A stretch of 64,000 nt of DNA from Longimycelium tulufanense (lineage in GTDB: Bacteria; Actinomycetota; Actinomycetes; Mycobacteriales; Pseudonocardiaceae): the NCBI RefSeq assembly GCF_014645795.1, contig NZ_BMMK01000010.1:101226-165225 (forward strand), in the 5' to 3' direction. The notes below the pieces were generated by a model. That model saw only the letters and a list, made by a program, of their open reading frames with translations. It did not search any database and was not told where the DNA came from. Shown piece after piece: positions 17,475 through 26,201 of the stretch (its first letter is position 1; each line of letters opens with the position of its first letter). The position numbers and the translations under genes are program-made.

Positions 17475-18509
17475 TCAGCCGACCCGGCGGGCGGCGTAGA
17501 ACTGCTGGCTGTCGATCGGCGACACCTTCACCACATCGCCCTCGGTCGGCGCGTGGACCATGTACTTGTTGTCCACGGCCATGCCCATGTGGTTGTTGTT
17601 GTTGGTGAACACCATGTCGCCGGCCTGGATCTGGCTGCGCGGCACCGGGGTGCCCTCGTTGACCAGACCGTAGGTCGAGCGGTTCTTCAGCTGCACGCCG
17701 ACCTGGCGGAACGAGTAGACGACCAGCCCGGAACAGTCGAACGAGCCCGGACCGGTGGCACCCCACGCGTACGGCTTGCCCCGCTGGGCCAGCGCGACCT
17801 GCAGCGCCTCGATGGCCTTGCCGCTGCCCGTCGGCACCGGGACGTCCACGCCGCGGCTGGTCCGGGACGCCCGCTCGGCCGAGGTGAGCCGGTTGGCCTG
17901 CGCCTTGGCCTGGGAAATCTTGGCGTCCAGGTCCTGCTTGCGCTTGGCCGCCTCGGCCTCCAGCCTGGCCGCGTCCTCGGCGGCCTTGTGCGCCCGCTCC
18001 GCGGCCTCCCTGGCCCGGCGCTCGGCGTCCTCGGTCTGCTCCCGGACGCCGGACAGCTTGTCCAGCGCCTGCTTGTTGTCGGTGGCGAGCACGTCCAGCA
18101 TGCTCATCTGGTCCAGGAAGTTCTGCGGTGACTCGCTCACCAGCAACGCGGAGAGCTGGTTGAGCCGCGCGCCCTGGAACGACGCGTTGGACAGCTTGTC
18201 GACCTGGCCACGGAACTCGCCCTCCTGGGCGCGCGCCTGGTCGGCCGCCTTCCTGGCCTCCTCGACCTCGGCCTTGGCCCTGTCCTCGTCGGCCTTGCGG
18301 GCCGACAGGTCGTCCTTGGCCTTGTGCCACTGCTCGGCCGCGACCTCAGCCTGCTTGCTCAGCTCGTTGAGCTGCTTGACGGCCTCGGAGGCGTTGGCGG
18401 GGGGCTCGGGGTCGGCGATGGCCTGGGCCGGAGTGAGGCTCACTGCCGCGGCCGCCACTGCGGTGGCTGTCAACGCCCTGCGGATGCGCTTCAGTCGTTG
18501 CGACGCCAC
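17475..18509 (-). CDS. Secreted NlpC/P60 peptidoglycan endopeptidase with coiled-coil domain
   Basis: 344 residues from a GTG at 18509. Signal peptide (basic start, hydrophobic core, 'SLTPAQAIA'). Residues 40-215 form a long coiled coil rich in Ala, Glu and Lys, as in RipA-type hydrolases, where it contacts partners or blocks the active site. The C-terminal NlpC/P60 domain has the catalytic Cys in 'GSFDCSGLV', the His in 'NNHMGMAVDN' and a third polar residue in 'YMVHAPTEGD'. It cleaves stem peptides between D-Glu and m-DAP during growth or division. The position next to pimB and the DnaQ/UvrC gene matches Rv2190c. The leader looks like a c-di-AMP riboswitch. Confidence 0.92.
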   Translation of the reverse strand: MASQRLKRIRRALTATAVAAAAVSLTPAQAIADPEPPANASEAVKQLNELSKQAEVAAEQWHKAKDDLSARKADEDRAKAEVEEARKAADQARAQEGEFRGQVDKLSNASFQGARLNQLSALLVSESPQNFLDQMSMLDVLATDNKQALDKLSGVREQTEDAERRAREAAERAHKAAEDAARLEAEAAKRKQDLDAKISQAKAQANRLTSAERASRTSRGVDVPVPTGSGKAIEALQVALAQRGKPYAWGATGPGSFDCSGLVVYSFRQVGVQLKNRSTYGLVNEGTPVPRSQIQAGDMVFTNNNNHMGMAVDNKYMVHAPTEGDVVKVSPIDSQQFYAARRVG

Positions 18510-18516
18510 GTCGCGT

Positions 18517-18665
18517 GCTACTCCTTCGTCCTCCCGACCGCCTACCGGTGGGCCGTGGCTCGGCGGAGTGACGCGCAAGAAGAGCGCACTCCACCGCCCG
18601 GCCAGCCCGGACGTGGTCCGGGCCTCCGGTTCGGCTCCCCGACTAGCCGATTCGGCGGTGACTCG
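18517..18665 (-). ncRNA. Probable cyclic-di-AMP (ydaO-yuaA type) riboswitch
   Basis: The leader between the predicted start site (near 18704) and the GTG at 18509 is about 195 nt. It holds 'gccgaatcggc...tcggggagccgaacc' (18627-18660) at its 5' side and ends in 'gacgaaggagtag' (18518-18530), both resembling conserved parts of the ydaO-yuaA riboswitch. This class is established upstream of rpf and NlpC/P60 genes in actinobacteria. No covariance search was possible. Confidence 0.55.
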
Positions 18666-18710
18666 CGTAGCCACCCTCCATGGGTGGCTGGCCGCCGCGA
18701 GATCTCGGCT

Positions 18711-18739
18711 AGGTTACGAAACGTGAGCCGCCGCGTCCA
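18711..18739 (-). promoter_or_regulatory. Promoter of the NlpC/P60 gene
   Basis: Minus strand -10 TAACCT (18711-18716) and -35 TGGACG (18734-18739) with 17 bp between them, placing the start just upstream of the riboswitch-like leader. Confidence 0.5.
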
Positions 18740-18814
18740 CAGCCGGGTGCCAGAATTCGTGAAATCTTGCACAAGATCTCGTTCGGGGGATACCCGATAA
18801 CGCCCGGTATTCGG

Positions 18815-19084
18815 TCATGCGCCTCGACTCACCTGCTGTTGCGACCGTTCGTCGCTTGTGGGTGACCGTTCGGCGATCAACTCACCTTCTGGACACGCTG
18901 GGTTCGACGAACCTGTCACCAACCTCAGCTGCGGTACCGAACCGCCTTCCCCCGCCGGTGCCTGGACTCGCCACTCGACCGGGTCTGCACCCCTGTCACC
19001 CGGCGGTGCACCCAACAGCAGGCTGATCACACAATCCCGGCAGGCGTCCCCGCGCACCACGCAGCTGTCGCAGTCGACGATCAC
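18815..19084 (-). CDS. Small Cys-rich hypothetical protein
   Basis: 89 residues from a GTG at 19084, preceded by 'aggagag'. The N-terminus 'VIVDCDSCVVRGDACRDCVI' has a CxxC followed by a second CxxC, a possible metal-binding knuckle. The rest ('LLLGAPPGDRGADPVEW') is low in recognisable features. It is transcribed towards the NlpC/P60 gene, 300 bp away. I do not know its function. Small proteins with this Cys pattern occur in related actinomycetes, which raises confidence that it is real. Confidence 0.6.
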   Translation of the reverse strand: MIVDCDSCVVRGDACRDCVISLLLGAPPGDRGADPVEWRVQAPAGEGGSVPQLRLVTGSSNPACPEGELIAERSPTSDERSQQQVSRGA

Positions 19085-19357
19085 ACTGGCTCTCCTCACT
19101 GGCCGTTGCCCGGGCGTCGTTGCGGCGGTCCCCCGGCTCGAGGGTGGCAGGCGCCCGGCCCGACCCCGCAGCGGCGGCGCCAGCGGTGGACACCGGCAGC
19201 GGATGACCGGGTACCCACCCCCGCACCGAACACCCTAATCGAACAGAGGTTCGAATAGATCCACAAGCGCTCCGGGAGCGTGCCGCCACACAATCCCCAC
19301 TACGGCGGCGCCCGGTTCCGGACCGGCCGGGACCCAGGGCCGCACGAGGAGGCCGCA

Positions 19358-19849
19358 GTGGCTCGCAACCACCAGCCGGGCCGGATCGCCGGCGTACACG
19401 CCCTGGTCTTCGCCGAGGACGCCGAGGCGGTCCGCGCCTTCTTCCGCGACGTCTGCGACCTCGGGTCCGTCGACGCGGGCCAGGGGTGGCTGATCTTCGC
19501 GCTCCCACCCGCGGAGCTCGCCGTGCACCCCACCGAGGGCGCCCCACGGCACGAGCTCTACCTGATGTGCCACGACATCTACGGCACCGTCGAGGTGTTG
19601 ACGGGCAAGGGCGTCGAGGTCGTGGCGCCGATCAGCGACGAGGGATGGGGCCTGCTCACGCGGGTCCGGGTGCCCGGCGGCGCCGAGTTCGGCCTGTACG
19701 AGCCCCGGCACGACAGCCCGCTGCCCACCTTCCGCAACGAGGAGGGACCGGCGGTCAGACGCGCGACAGCCGCGCCAGCAGCACCGCCGACGGCACCGGG
19801 TGCGCCCCGCGTCGGCGTACCGAGTCCGCCACTGCCCGATCCGAGGTGA
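19358..19849 (+). CDS. VOC (glyoxalase/bleomycin-resistance) superfamily protein
   Basis: 163 residues from a GTG at 19358 after 'gaggag'. A single VOC beta-alpha-beta-beta-beta module pair: 'VHALVFAEDAEAVRAFFRD' opens it and 'PGGAEFGLYEPRH' closes it, with a Glu in the usual metal-ligand place. No clear full set of metal ligands, so it may be a binding rather than a catalytic protein. The Pro/Ala-rich tail (about 35 residues) overlaps the 3' end of the opposing NYN gene by 95 bp, which is unusual and suggests recent 3' extension. Confidence 0.78.
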   Translation: MARNHQPGRIAGVHALVFAEDAEAVRAFFRDVCDLGSVDAGQGWLIFALPPAELAVHPTEGAPRHELYLMCHDIYGTVEVLTGKGVEVVAPISDEGWGLLTRVRVPGGAEFGLYEPRHDSPLPTFRNEEGPAVRRATAAPAAPPTAPGAPRVGVPSPPLPDPR

Positions 19850-21143
19850 CCACGACGACGGGCCGACCCTCGGGTTCCGCCGCCACCAGCGCGCGGATGA
19901 CGTCGTCGGCGAGCACCCCGGGGTCACTGAAGAGCACCCGAACGCCGCGCGGGCCCGCCGACGGCACCGCCACCACGCCGGCCCCGTCGAACACCACGGT
20001 GACCTCGGCGCCGGTGCGCGCGGCCAGCGCGGCGAGCTGGTTGGCGAGCCGGTCCCGCTGGTCGGCCAGGGGCAGCTCGGGGTAGCCGGTCTTGGTGACG
20101 TTGTAGCCGTCCACCACCAGGTGTACGGCCGGCAGCGCGAGCAGGCGGTCCAGGGCGGCGGGGTCCTCCACGCGGCCCACTGCGCCCTGTGCCGCCGTGG
20201 CGCCGCGGACCAGGTCCGCCGGGCGCGGCCCACTGCCGCCCAGCGCCAGCTCGCGGCGCAGCCCGGTGACCGCGCCGGCGAGGGTGTCGACCAGGAGGGC
20301 GAGCCGCACTTCGTCGGCCTGCCGCGCCTCTCGTGCGGACTGCCGGGCCACCTCGGCGTCGGCCTGCGCGCGCACCGCCCTGGCGCGCTCGGCCGTGGCC
20401 CGCTCCCGTTCCCGGTCGCGCTCGGCGACCAGCGCCTGCCGGGTCTCGGCGGCCATCGTGCGTTCCCGCTCCAGCTCGTCGCGGGCCTTTTTGGCCTCGT
20501 CGCGCGCCTGCCGCAGCCGCACCCCCTGGTCGCGCAGGCGCCGGCGGAGCCGCTCCAGCTCGGCATCGCCGTCGGCGCGGACCCGGTCGGCGGCGCCCCG
20601 GGCCTCCTCCAGCTCGGCGCGCAGCCGCTCGATCTCGGCGGTCAGCTTCTCCACGCGGGTGACGGCGGCGTCCCGCTCGGCGCGTAGCTGGGCGTCCTCG
20701 GCCTGCCGCGCGACCACCTGGACCTGCCCGGCGGCTTCCCGGTCGCCGAGGAGGACGCCGGCCGCCGCGGCCACCACCGGGTCGTCCGCTCCGGTGTCCA
20801 ATGCCGCGGTCCGGTGTTCCCGGCACCACTCGGTCACGGCCGCACGGAAACCGGGAAAGTCCCGCAGCGCGGCGACAAGGGTTCCGGCACCGAGACGGGC
20901 CCGCTTGGCGCGGGCGAACTTCGCCACCGGACGCACCGGTGGCGGAACGTCCATCCAGGACATCCCGCCCACCGCCTCGGCGGCCAGTTCGGCCAGCCTG
21001 GTGCGCACCGGATCGGGCAATGTCGCCCAGTCCACCGAGGACTCCGGCGCGGTCTCGCCCGCGTCGCGGTCCGGGCCGTCCACGGTGGACGGTCCGGTGT
21101 CGACGTCCGGCGGGGACGCGTCGGGTTCCGGCTGCTGGGGCAT
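19755..21143 (-). CDS. NYN/PIN-like (YacP-type) ribonuclease with long coiled coil
   Basis: 462 residues. Residues 1-100 are an acidic Pro-rich start followed by a helical domain. Residues 190-300 form a long coiled coil rich in Arg, Glu and Ala ('ARDEAKKARDELERERTMAA'). The C-terminal 150 residues are a NYN domain: 'HLVVDGYNVTKTGYPEL' (first Asp), 'VTVVFDGAG', and 'VVVVTSDRAVADSVRRRGA' (late Asp cluster). NYN proteins are PIN-fold RNases; YacP/Rae1 cleaves ribosome-bound mRNA. A TAGCCT -10 just upstream suggests a leaderless start; an alternative GTG lies at 21146. Confidence 0.82.
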   Translation of the reverse strand: MPQQPEPDASPPDVDTGPSTVDGPDRDAGETAPESSVDWATLPDPVRTRLAELAAEAVGGMSWMDVPPPVRPVAKFARAKRARLGAGTLVAALRDFPGFRAAVTEWCREHRTAALDTGADDPVVAAAAGVLLGDREAAGQVQVVARQAEDAQLRAERDAAVTRVEKLTAEIERLRAELEEARGAADRVRADGDAELERLRRRLRDQGVRLRQARDEAKKARDELERERTMAAETRQALVAERDRERERATAERARAVRAQADAEVARQSAREARQADEVRLALLVDTLAGAVTGLRRELALGGSGPRPADLVRGATAAQGAVGRVEDPAALDRLLALPAVHLVVDGYNVTKTGYPELPLADQRDRLANQLAALAARTGAEVTVVFDGAGVVAVPSAGPRGVRVLFSDPGVLADDVIRALVAAEPEGRPVVVVTSDRAVADSVRRRGAHPVPSAVLLARLSRV

Positions 21144-21270
21144 CACCCTCCCAGGCTAGTGCGCCGGTGGTGGCCGGAGCGATCCGGCGACGGGGCGGGC
21201 CGGCGGGCACGCCGGCGCCGGTCAGCGACGTGTCCGGGCTGTCGGTGGCCGACCCTAGGGTGCTGGACCG

Positions 21271-22980
21271 ATGAGACCCTCGAGAGCCCAGCTCTCCTTC
21301 GACGAGCTGGGGTCCCCGCTGCGCACCACGACGTTCGTCGTGGTCGACCTGGAGACCACCGGGGGTAGCACGGAACAGGACGCCATCACCGAGATCGGTG
21401 CGGTCAGGGTCCGGGACGGGGAGGTGCTGGGCGAGTTCGCCACCCTGGTTGACCCGGAACGGGGTATCCCGCCGACCGTGGTCGCGCTGACCGGAATCAC
21501 CCAGGCGATGGTCACCGACGCGCCGAAGCTGTCCGCGGTCCTCCCCGCGTTCCTCGAGTTCGCCTCCGGTGCCGTGCTGGTGGCGCACAACGCGCCGTTC
21601 GACGTCGGGTTCCTGCGCGCGGCCTGCGAGCTGCTCGGCCACCCCTGGCCCAAGCCGTCGGTGTTGTGCACGGCCCGGCTGGCGCGGCGGGTGTTGACCA
21701 GGGACGAGGCGCCGAGCTGTCGGCTAGCGGCGCTGGCCCGGTTGTTCCACGCGCGCACGGAGCCGGTGCACCGCGCACTCGCCGACGCCCGCGCGACGGT
21801 TGACGTTCTGCACGGGCTCCTGGAGCGGGTGGGCCCGCTGGGCGTGCATTCGTTGGAGGAGCTTCTCGCCTTCCTGCCGGAGGTCACCCCCGAGCAGCGG
21901 CGCAAGCGGGGGCTGGCCGCACACCTGCCCTCTGCGCCGGGCGTCTACCTCTTCCGCGGGCCTCGGGAGGAGGTGCTGTACGTCGGAACGGCGTCGAACC
22001 TGCGTCGCCGGGTGCGGCAGTACTTCACGGCGGGTGAGAGCCGCCGCCGCATCCGGGAGATGGTGGGTCTGGCGGACCGGGTGGACGCGATCGAATGCGC
22101 TCATCCCCTGGAGGCGGAGGTGCGTGAGCTGCGGCTGCTGGCCGCACACCATCCCCGCTACAACCGGCGGTCGAAGTTTCCGCAGCGGGGTTGGTGGGTG
22201 GTGCTCACCGACGAGGCGTTTCCCCGGCTGTCCGTCGTGCGGCAACCGCGTGACGCCGCGCTCGGGCCGTTCTCGGCCCAGCGAGCCGCGGTCGAGGCCG
22301 TGGAGGCATTGCAGGACGTGGTGCCAATCCGGCCGTGCACACTGCGTATCTCGGCGCGGAACCCCGGCGGTAAGCCGTGCGTGGTGGCGGAAATGGGCCG
22401 CTGCGGTGCGCCGTGTGCGGGCAGGCAGGGCGTGGACGAGTACGCGCCGGCCGTGCGTTCCGTGGCGGATCTGCTGGCGGGAAGGTGGGATGAGCCGCTG
22501 CGCGAACTGCGTGCCCGGCTGGAGCGGTTCGCCGAGGCGGAGCGGTTCGAGGAGGCCGGGGTACGGCGGGACCGGCTGGCCGGGCTGGTGCGCGCGTTGA
22601 CCCGGTTGCAGCGTCTCGCTGCGTTGGCCGCGATACCGGAGCTGGTGGCGGCACATCCGGACGGTGCGGGCGGCTGGGAGCTGGCGGTCGTGCGCCACGG
22701 GCGGTTGGCCGCGGCGGGTGTGGCCCGGCGGGGTGTGCCCCCGATGCCGGTGGTCGACGCGCTCGTCGCCGGCGCCGAGACGGTGCTCCCGGGTTCGGGT
22801 CCGTTGTGTGGTGCGCCCGCGGACGAGGTGACGGTGGTCCGGCGGTGGCTGGTCCGGGCGGGGACCCGTTTGGTGCGCTGCGCCCAGCCGTGGCACGAGC
22901 CGGCGCGCGGCGCGGCGTCCTGGCACTCGTGGTTGGAGCTGGCTGAGGCTGGTAGGGCTGGTTACGCCGCCGCCGACTAG
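21271..22980 (+). CDS. DEDDh exonuclease fused to UvrC-like GIY-YIG endonuclease
   Basis: 569 residues. The N-terminal 3'-5' exonuclease domain (20-185) has DLETTG with Asp26 and Glu28, 'HNAPFDVGFL' and the DEDDh signature 'HRALADA'. From about 215 there is a GIY-YIG nuclease domain ('GVYLF', 'LYVGTASNLRRRV') with UvrC-type continuation and Cys residues in 'CGAPCAGRQG'. This domain order matches Rv2191 and the Cho-like repair proteins. It probably acts in nucleotide excision repair or repair-linked processing. TAGGGT at -15 suggests a leaderless or near-leaderless mRNA. The next leftward gene is divergent. Confidence 0.92.
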   Translation: MRPSRAQLSFDELGSPLRTTTFVVVDLETTGGSTEQDAITEIGAVRVRDGEVLGEFATLVDPERGIPPTVVALTGITQAMVTDAPKLSAVLPAFLEFASGAVLVAHNAPFDVGFLRAACELLGHPWPKPSVLCTARLARRVLTRDEAPSCRLAALARLFHARTEPVHRALADARATVDVLHGLLERVGPLGVHSLEELLAFLPEVTPEQRRKRGLAAHLPSAPGVYLFRGPREEVLYVGTASNLRRRVRQYFTAGESRRRIREMVGLADRVDAIECAHPLEAEVRELRLLAAHHPRYNRRSKFPQRGWWVVLTDEAFPRLSVVRQPRDAALGPFSAQRAAVEAVEALQDVVPIRPCTLRISARNPGGKPCVVAEMGRCGAPCAGRQGVDEYAPAVRSVADLLAGRWDEPLRELRARLERFAEAERFEEAGVRRDRLAGLVRALTRLQRLAALAAIPELVAAHPDGAGGWELAVVRHGRLAAAGVARRGVPPMPVVDALVAGAETVLPGSGPLCGAPADEVTVVRRWLVRAGTRLVRCAQPWHEPARGAASWHSWLELAEAGRAGYAAAD

Positions 22981-23110
22981 GGATTTGACCAGGGATGTTG
23001 GGCCGGCCGATAACCAAGCGGCGTAGTTGTGCCTTCGCATTACTCTGAAGACCGTCGTACCCGGCTCTGCGTGGCGGGCTGTGGACCGCATATCGATCTA
23101 CGGAGGGCAA

Positions 23111-24004
23111 ATGTCTGATCGAGCCGGCTCGGCGCGCCTTGTCGACGGACGCCAGGAGCTGCGGGCGGACTGTAGTCGCTGTGCTGGATTGTGTTGTGTT
23201 GCACCGGCTTTTGCTGTGTCAGCCGACTTTGCCGTGAACAAGCCCGCGGGGCAGCCGTGCTCGAACCTGCTTACGGACTTCCGCTGTGGTATTCACGACA
23301 GGCTGCGTGACCGGGGCTTTCCGGGTTGTGCGGTGTTCGACTGTTTCGGGGCGGGACAGCAGGTCACACAGGTGACTTTCGGTGGGCAGGACTGGCGGCG
23401 GAAGCCGGAGAGCGCGTCGTCGATGTTCGCTGTGTTCACCGTGATGCGACAGCTCCGGGAACTGTTGTGGTACCTGGCGGAAGCTTTGTCGCTCGTGCCG
23501 GCCGGACCACTGCGGGACGAAATCGACAGCGTTCGGGAACGGACCGAGTGCCTTACGGGTGCTGGCCCTGACAAGCTTGTTCGCTTTGATGCCAATGCAT
23601 ATCGGCAGGAGATTGGCGTGCTGTTGGCGCGGGTGAGCGAGGTTGTGCGTGCTGAAGTTGGTGAATCTGCGCCGGATCACCGGGGCGCCGACCTGATCGG
23701 GGCGAATCTTCGGCGTGCGGACCTGCGCGGCGCCAGCTTCCGCGGCGCTTATCTCCTCGGGGCCGACCTCCTGGGCGCCGACCTGCGAAAAGCAGATCTC
23801 CTGGGGGCGGATCTGCGGGCCGCAGATCTGCGCGCGACCGATCTCGAGGAAAGCATTTTCCTTACCCAGCCGCAGCTCGACGCCGCCAAGGGGGATACGG
23901 CGACGAGAATTCCGTCGTCACTCATCCGCCCTCCGCACTGGCCCGCCGCGGCCCCGGCCGCCGAGCAGGCCGCCGTCCGGCGACGGCGACGACGGCCCCG
24001 GTGA
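23111..24004 (+). CDS. Pentapeptide-repeat protein with Cys-cluster N-terminus; atypical composition
   Basis: 297 residues from an ATG at 23111 after 'ggaggg'. The N-terminus has a Cys cluster, 'DCSRCAGLCCVAPAF', followed by further Cys in 'CGIHDRL' and 'CAVFDCFGAG', resembling zinc- or iron-chelating YkgJ-type domains. Residues 190-270 are pentapeptide repeats A(D/N)LXX ('GADLLGADLRKADLLGADL'), which fold as a right-handed quadrilateral helix. Some such proteins mimic DNA and protect gyrase; that role is not shown here. Many codons in the first 200 residues end in T or A, unlike the neighbours, suggesting acquisition by transfer. The last 40 residues are basic. Confidence 0.82.
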   Translation: MSDRAGSARLVDGRQELRADCSRCAGLCCVAPAFAVSADFAVNKPAGQPCSNLLTDFRCGIHDRLRDRGFPGCAVFDCFGAGQQVTQVTFGGQDWRRKPESASSMFAVFTVMRQLRELLWYLAEALSLVPAGPLRDEIDSVRERTECLTGAGPDKLVRFDANAYRQEIGVLLARVSEVVRAEVGESAPDHRGADLIGANLRRADLRGASFRGAYLLGADLLGADLRKADLLGADLRAADLRATDLEESIFLTQPQLDAAKGDTATRIPSSLIRPPHWPAAAPAAEQAAVRRRRRRPR

Positions 24005-24069
24005 CGGCGAAGCCCCGTCTATCATCGCTGTACCGTCGTTCGGACGTCGTTGTCCCCGGGAGGAACCCC

Positions 24070-24357
24070 GTGATCACCGCGATCGTGCTGATCCGTGCCG
24101 CCGCTGACCGCATCCCGGAGACGGCGCAGGCGATCGCCGACATCGAGGGTGTCGCGGAGGTGTACTCCTGCGCCGGCGACATCGATCTGATCGCCACCGT
24201 GCGGGTCCACGAGCACGAGGACCTCGCCGCGCTCATCCCGGGCCGGATCAGCAAGGTGCCGGGCGTGGTGGAGACGGACACGCACATCGCGTTCCGCTCG
24301 TACTCACGGCGTGACACCGAGGCAACCTTCGCCCTCGGCCTGGAGGACGCCGACTGA
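24070..24357 (+). CDS. Stand-alone Lrp/AsnC ligand-binding (RAM) domain protein
   Basis: 95 residues from a GTG at 24070 with 'gggagga' upstream. It has only the beta-alpha-beta-beta-alpha-beta RAM fold: 'ITAIVLIRAAADRIPETAQA', 'GVAEVYSCAGDIDLIATVRV' and 'VETDTHIAFRSY'. There is no HTH, so it cannot bind DNA by itself; such short members bind amino acids or related ligands as oligomers. Its position directly beyond the qcr operon is common in actinomycetes. Terminator hairpins follow. Confidence 0.85.
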   Translation: MITAIVLIRAAADRIPETAQAIADIEGVAEVYSCAGDIDLIATVRVHEHEDLAALIPGRISKVPGVVETDTHIAFRSYSRRDTEATFALGLEDAD

Positions 24358-24374
24358 CCGGACTTCTCCGGTCA
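24355..24374 (+). terminator. Hairpin at the end of the Lrp-like gene
   Basis: 8-bp perfect stem 24355-24362 with 24367-24374 and a CTTC loop, overlapping the stop codon. Confidence 0.5.
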
Positions 24375-24480
24375 GCTTCCGGTCAGCTCGAGCCACGCGA
24401 CCACGCCGGCCCACGGCCGCCGGAGCCGGACAACACCGACGGCCCCACCCAGAATCAGCGGCACCGGGCCCAGAAACACG

Positions 24481-24514
24481 GATGGCCCCCGCACCGGTCG
24501 GTGCGGGGGCCATC
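24481..24514. terminator. Terminator of the ctaE-qcrCAB operon (bidirectional)
   Basis: 14-bp perfect stem 24481-24494 with 24501-24514 and a six-base loop, 11 bp past the qcrB stop. Confidence 0.85.
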
Positions 24515-24524
24515 CTCGTGCTCG

Positions 24525-26201
24525 TCAGTGCCGCGGCGTCTCCGCCGGCAGCTCCTTCTCGTCGCTCTGCGGCGGCTCGATCGGCTCGGCGCCGAGACGC
24601 TCCTTGCCGGCCGCGAGCTCGTGCCGGGCCCGCTCCAGGGCGGTGGTCTCCTCCGCCGGGTCCGGGCGCAGGAAGCTGCCCTGCACCGGGTGCCCCGCGG
24701 TGCCCAGCTTGTTCATCTTCTTCGGCACCGACGCGCCCTGGTACTCCAGCGGCACCGCGTGCCCGTGCTCGTCCACGCCACCCAGCGGCTGGTGGACCTC
24801 GATGAACTCACCGTGCGGCAGCCGCTTGATGATGCCGGTCTCGATGCCGTGCTCCAGCACCTCCCGGTCCGACCGCTGCAGGCCGATGCAGATGCGGTAG
24901 GTGAAGTAGTACGCCAGCGGCGGCAGCAACAGCAGCCCGATGCGGCCGGCCCAGGTCATCGCGTTCAGCGAGATGTGGAACTTGTCGGCGATGATGTCGT
25001 TGAACGCCGACACCATGCCCACCATCAGGAACGTGATGGCCATGACGCCCAGTCCCGTCCGCACCGGCACGTCACGCGGCCGCTGCAGCAGGTTGTGGTG
25101 CGCGTCGTCCTTGGTGAGCTTGCGCTCGATGGCCGGGTAGGCCAGCGCCAGCACGAACACGAACGTCATGCCGCCCACGGCCGGGAAGAACGTCGCCGGG
25201 ATCAGGTAGTTGCCGAGATAGACCTCCCACGCCGGCCACAGCCGCAGGAAGCCGTCCGACCAGGCCACGTACCAGTCCGGCTGGGTTGCCGCGGACACCT
25301 GCGAGGCGTTGTACGGACCGATGTTCCAGATCGGGTTGATCTGGAACAGGCCCGCCATCAGGACCAGCACACCGAGGTTCACGAAGAAGAACGCGCCCGC
25401 CTTCGCCGCGAACACCGGCATGATCCGCACGCCGACGACGTTGTTCTCCTTGCGCCCCACCCCCGGGAACTGGGTGTGCTTCTGGTACCAGACGATCGCC
25501 AGGTGCGCCGCGACAAGGGCCAGGAGGATTCCCGGCAGCAACAGGATGTGGATCGTGTACAGCCGCGGGATGATCTCGGTGCCCGGGAACTCGCCGCCGA
25601 ACACCGCCCAGTGGATCCAGGTACCGATCACCGGGATCGACAGCACGATGCCGGACATGATCCGCAGGCCGGTGCCGGACAGCAGGTCGTCGGGCAGCGA
25701 GTAGCCGGTGAAGCCCTCGAACATGCCGACGATGAACAGCGTCACACCGATGGTCCAGTTGATCTCACGCGGCTTGCGGAAGGCGCCGGTGAAGAACACG
25801 CGGAACATGTGCGCCACCAGTGACGCCATGAACAGCAGTGCCGCCCAGTGGTGCAGCTGCCGGGCGAAGAGACCGCCCCGCACCTCGAAGGAGATGTTCA
25901 GCGAGCTCTCGAACGCCCGCGACATGTGGATGCCGCGCAGGTTGTCGAACGAGCCCTGGTACTGCACCTCGGCCATCGACGGGTCGAAGAACAGCGTCAG
26001 GTAGACGCCCGACAGCAACAGCACGATGAAGCTGTAGAGGGCGATCTCCCCGAGCATGAACGACCAGTGGGTCGGGAAGACCTTGTTGAGCTGCCGGCGC
26101 ATCCCGGCCGCCATGCGGAAGCGCTCGTCGGCCTCCAGGGCGGCGGCGGCCGCCCGGCTCGGGCCGGCCGTGGCTGCAGCGGGCGTGGTGTTCGCACTCA
26201 T
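24525..26201 (-). CDS. qcrB: Cytochrome bc1 complex cytochrome b subunit
   Basis: 558 residues. Membrane subunit of the actinobacterial menaquinol:cytochrome c reductase, carrying two b hemes and the quinol sites. The conserved pattern '[25 protein letters not shown]' region gives the paired heme His residues; '[21 protein letters not shown]' gives the second pair. The Qo motif appears as 'PDWY' where most bacteria have PEWY, as is usual for this phylum. The extended cytoplasmic C-terminus is also typical. It starts with an ATG at 26201 that overlaps the qcrA stop by 4 bp. Confidence 0.97.
   Translation of the reverse strand: MSANTTPAAATAGPSRAAAAALEADERFRMAAGMRRQLNKVFPTHWSFMLGEIALYSFIVLLLSGVYLTLFFDPSMAEVQYQGSFDNLRGIHMSRAFESSLNISFEVRGGLFARQLHHWAALLFMASLVAHMFRVFFTGAFRKPREINWTIGVTLFIVGMFEGFTGYSLPDDLLSGTGLRIMSGIVLSIPVIGTWIHWAVFGGEFPGTEIIPRLYTIHILLLPGILLALVAAHLAIVWYQKHTQFPGVGRKENNVVGVRIMPVFAAKAGAFFFVNLGVLVLMAGLFQINPIWNIGPYNASQVSAATQPDWYVAWSDGFLRLWPAWEVYLGNYLIPATFFPAVGGMTFVFVLALAYPAIERKLTKDDAHHNLLQRPRDVPVRTGLGVMAITFLMVGMVSAFNDIIADKFHISLNAMTWAGRIGLLLLPPLAYYFTYRICIGLQRSDREVLEHGIETGIIKRLPHGEFIEVHQPLGGVDEHGHAVPLEYQGASVPKKMNKLGTAGHPVQGSFLRPDPAEETTALERARHELAAGKERLGAEPIEPPQSDEKELPAETPRH

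Noticed and set aside
24501-25823. Long open frame antisense to qcrB
   Set aside because: Mirror of the codon bias of qcrB (His/Arg/Asp-rich, no domain); same for antisense frames opposite qcrA, asnB, clpX, tig and the block 1 genes.
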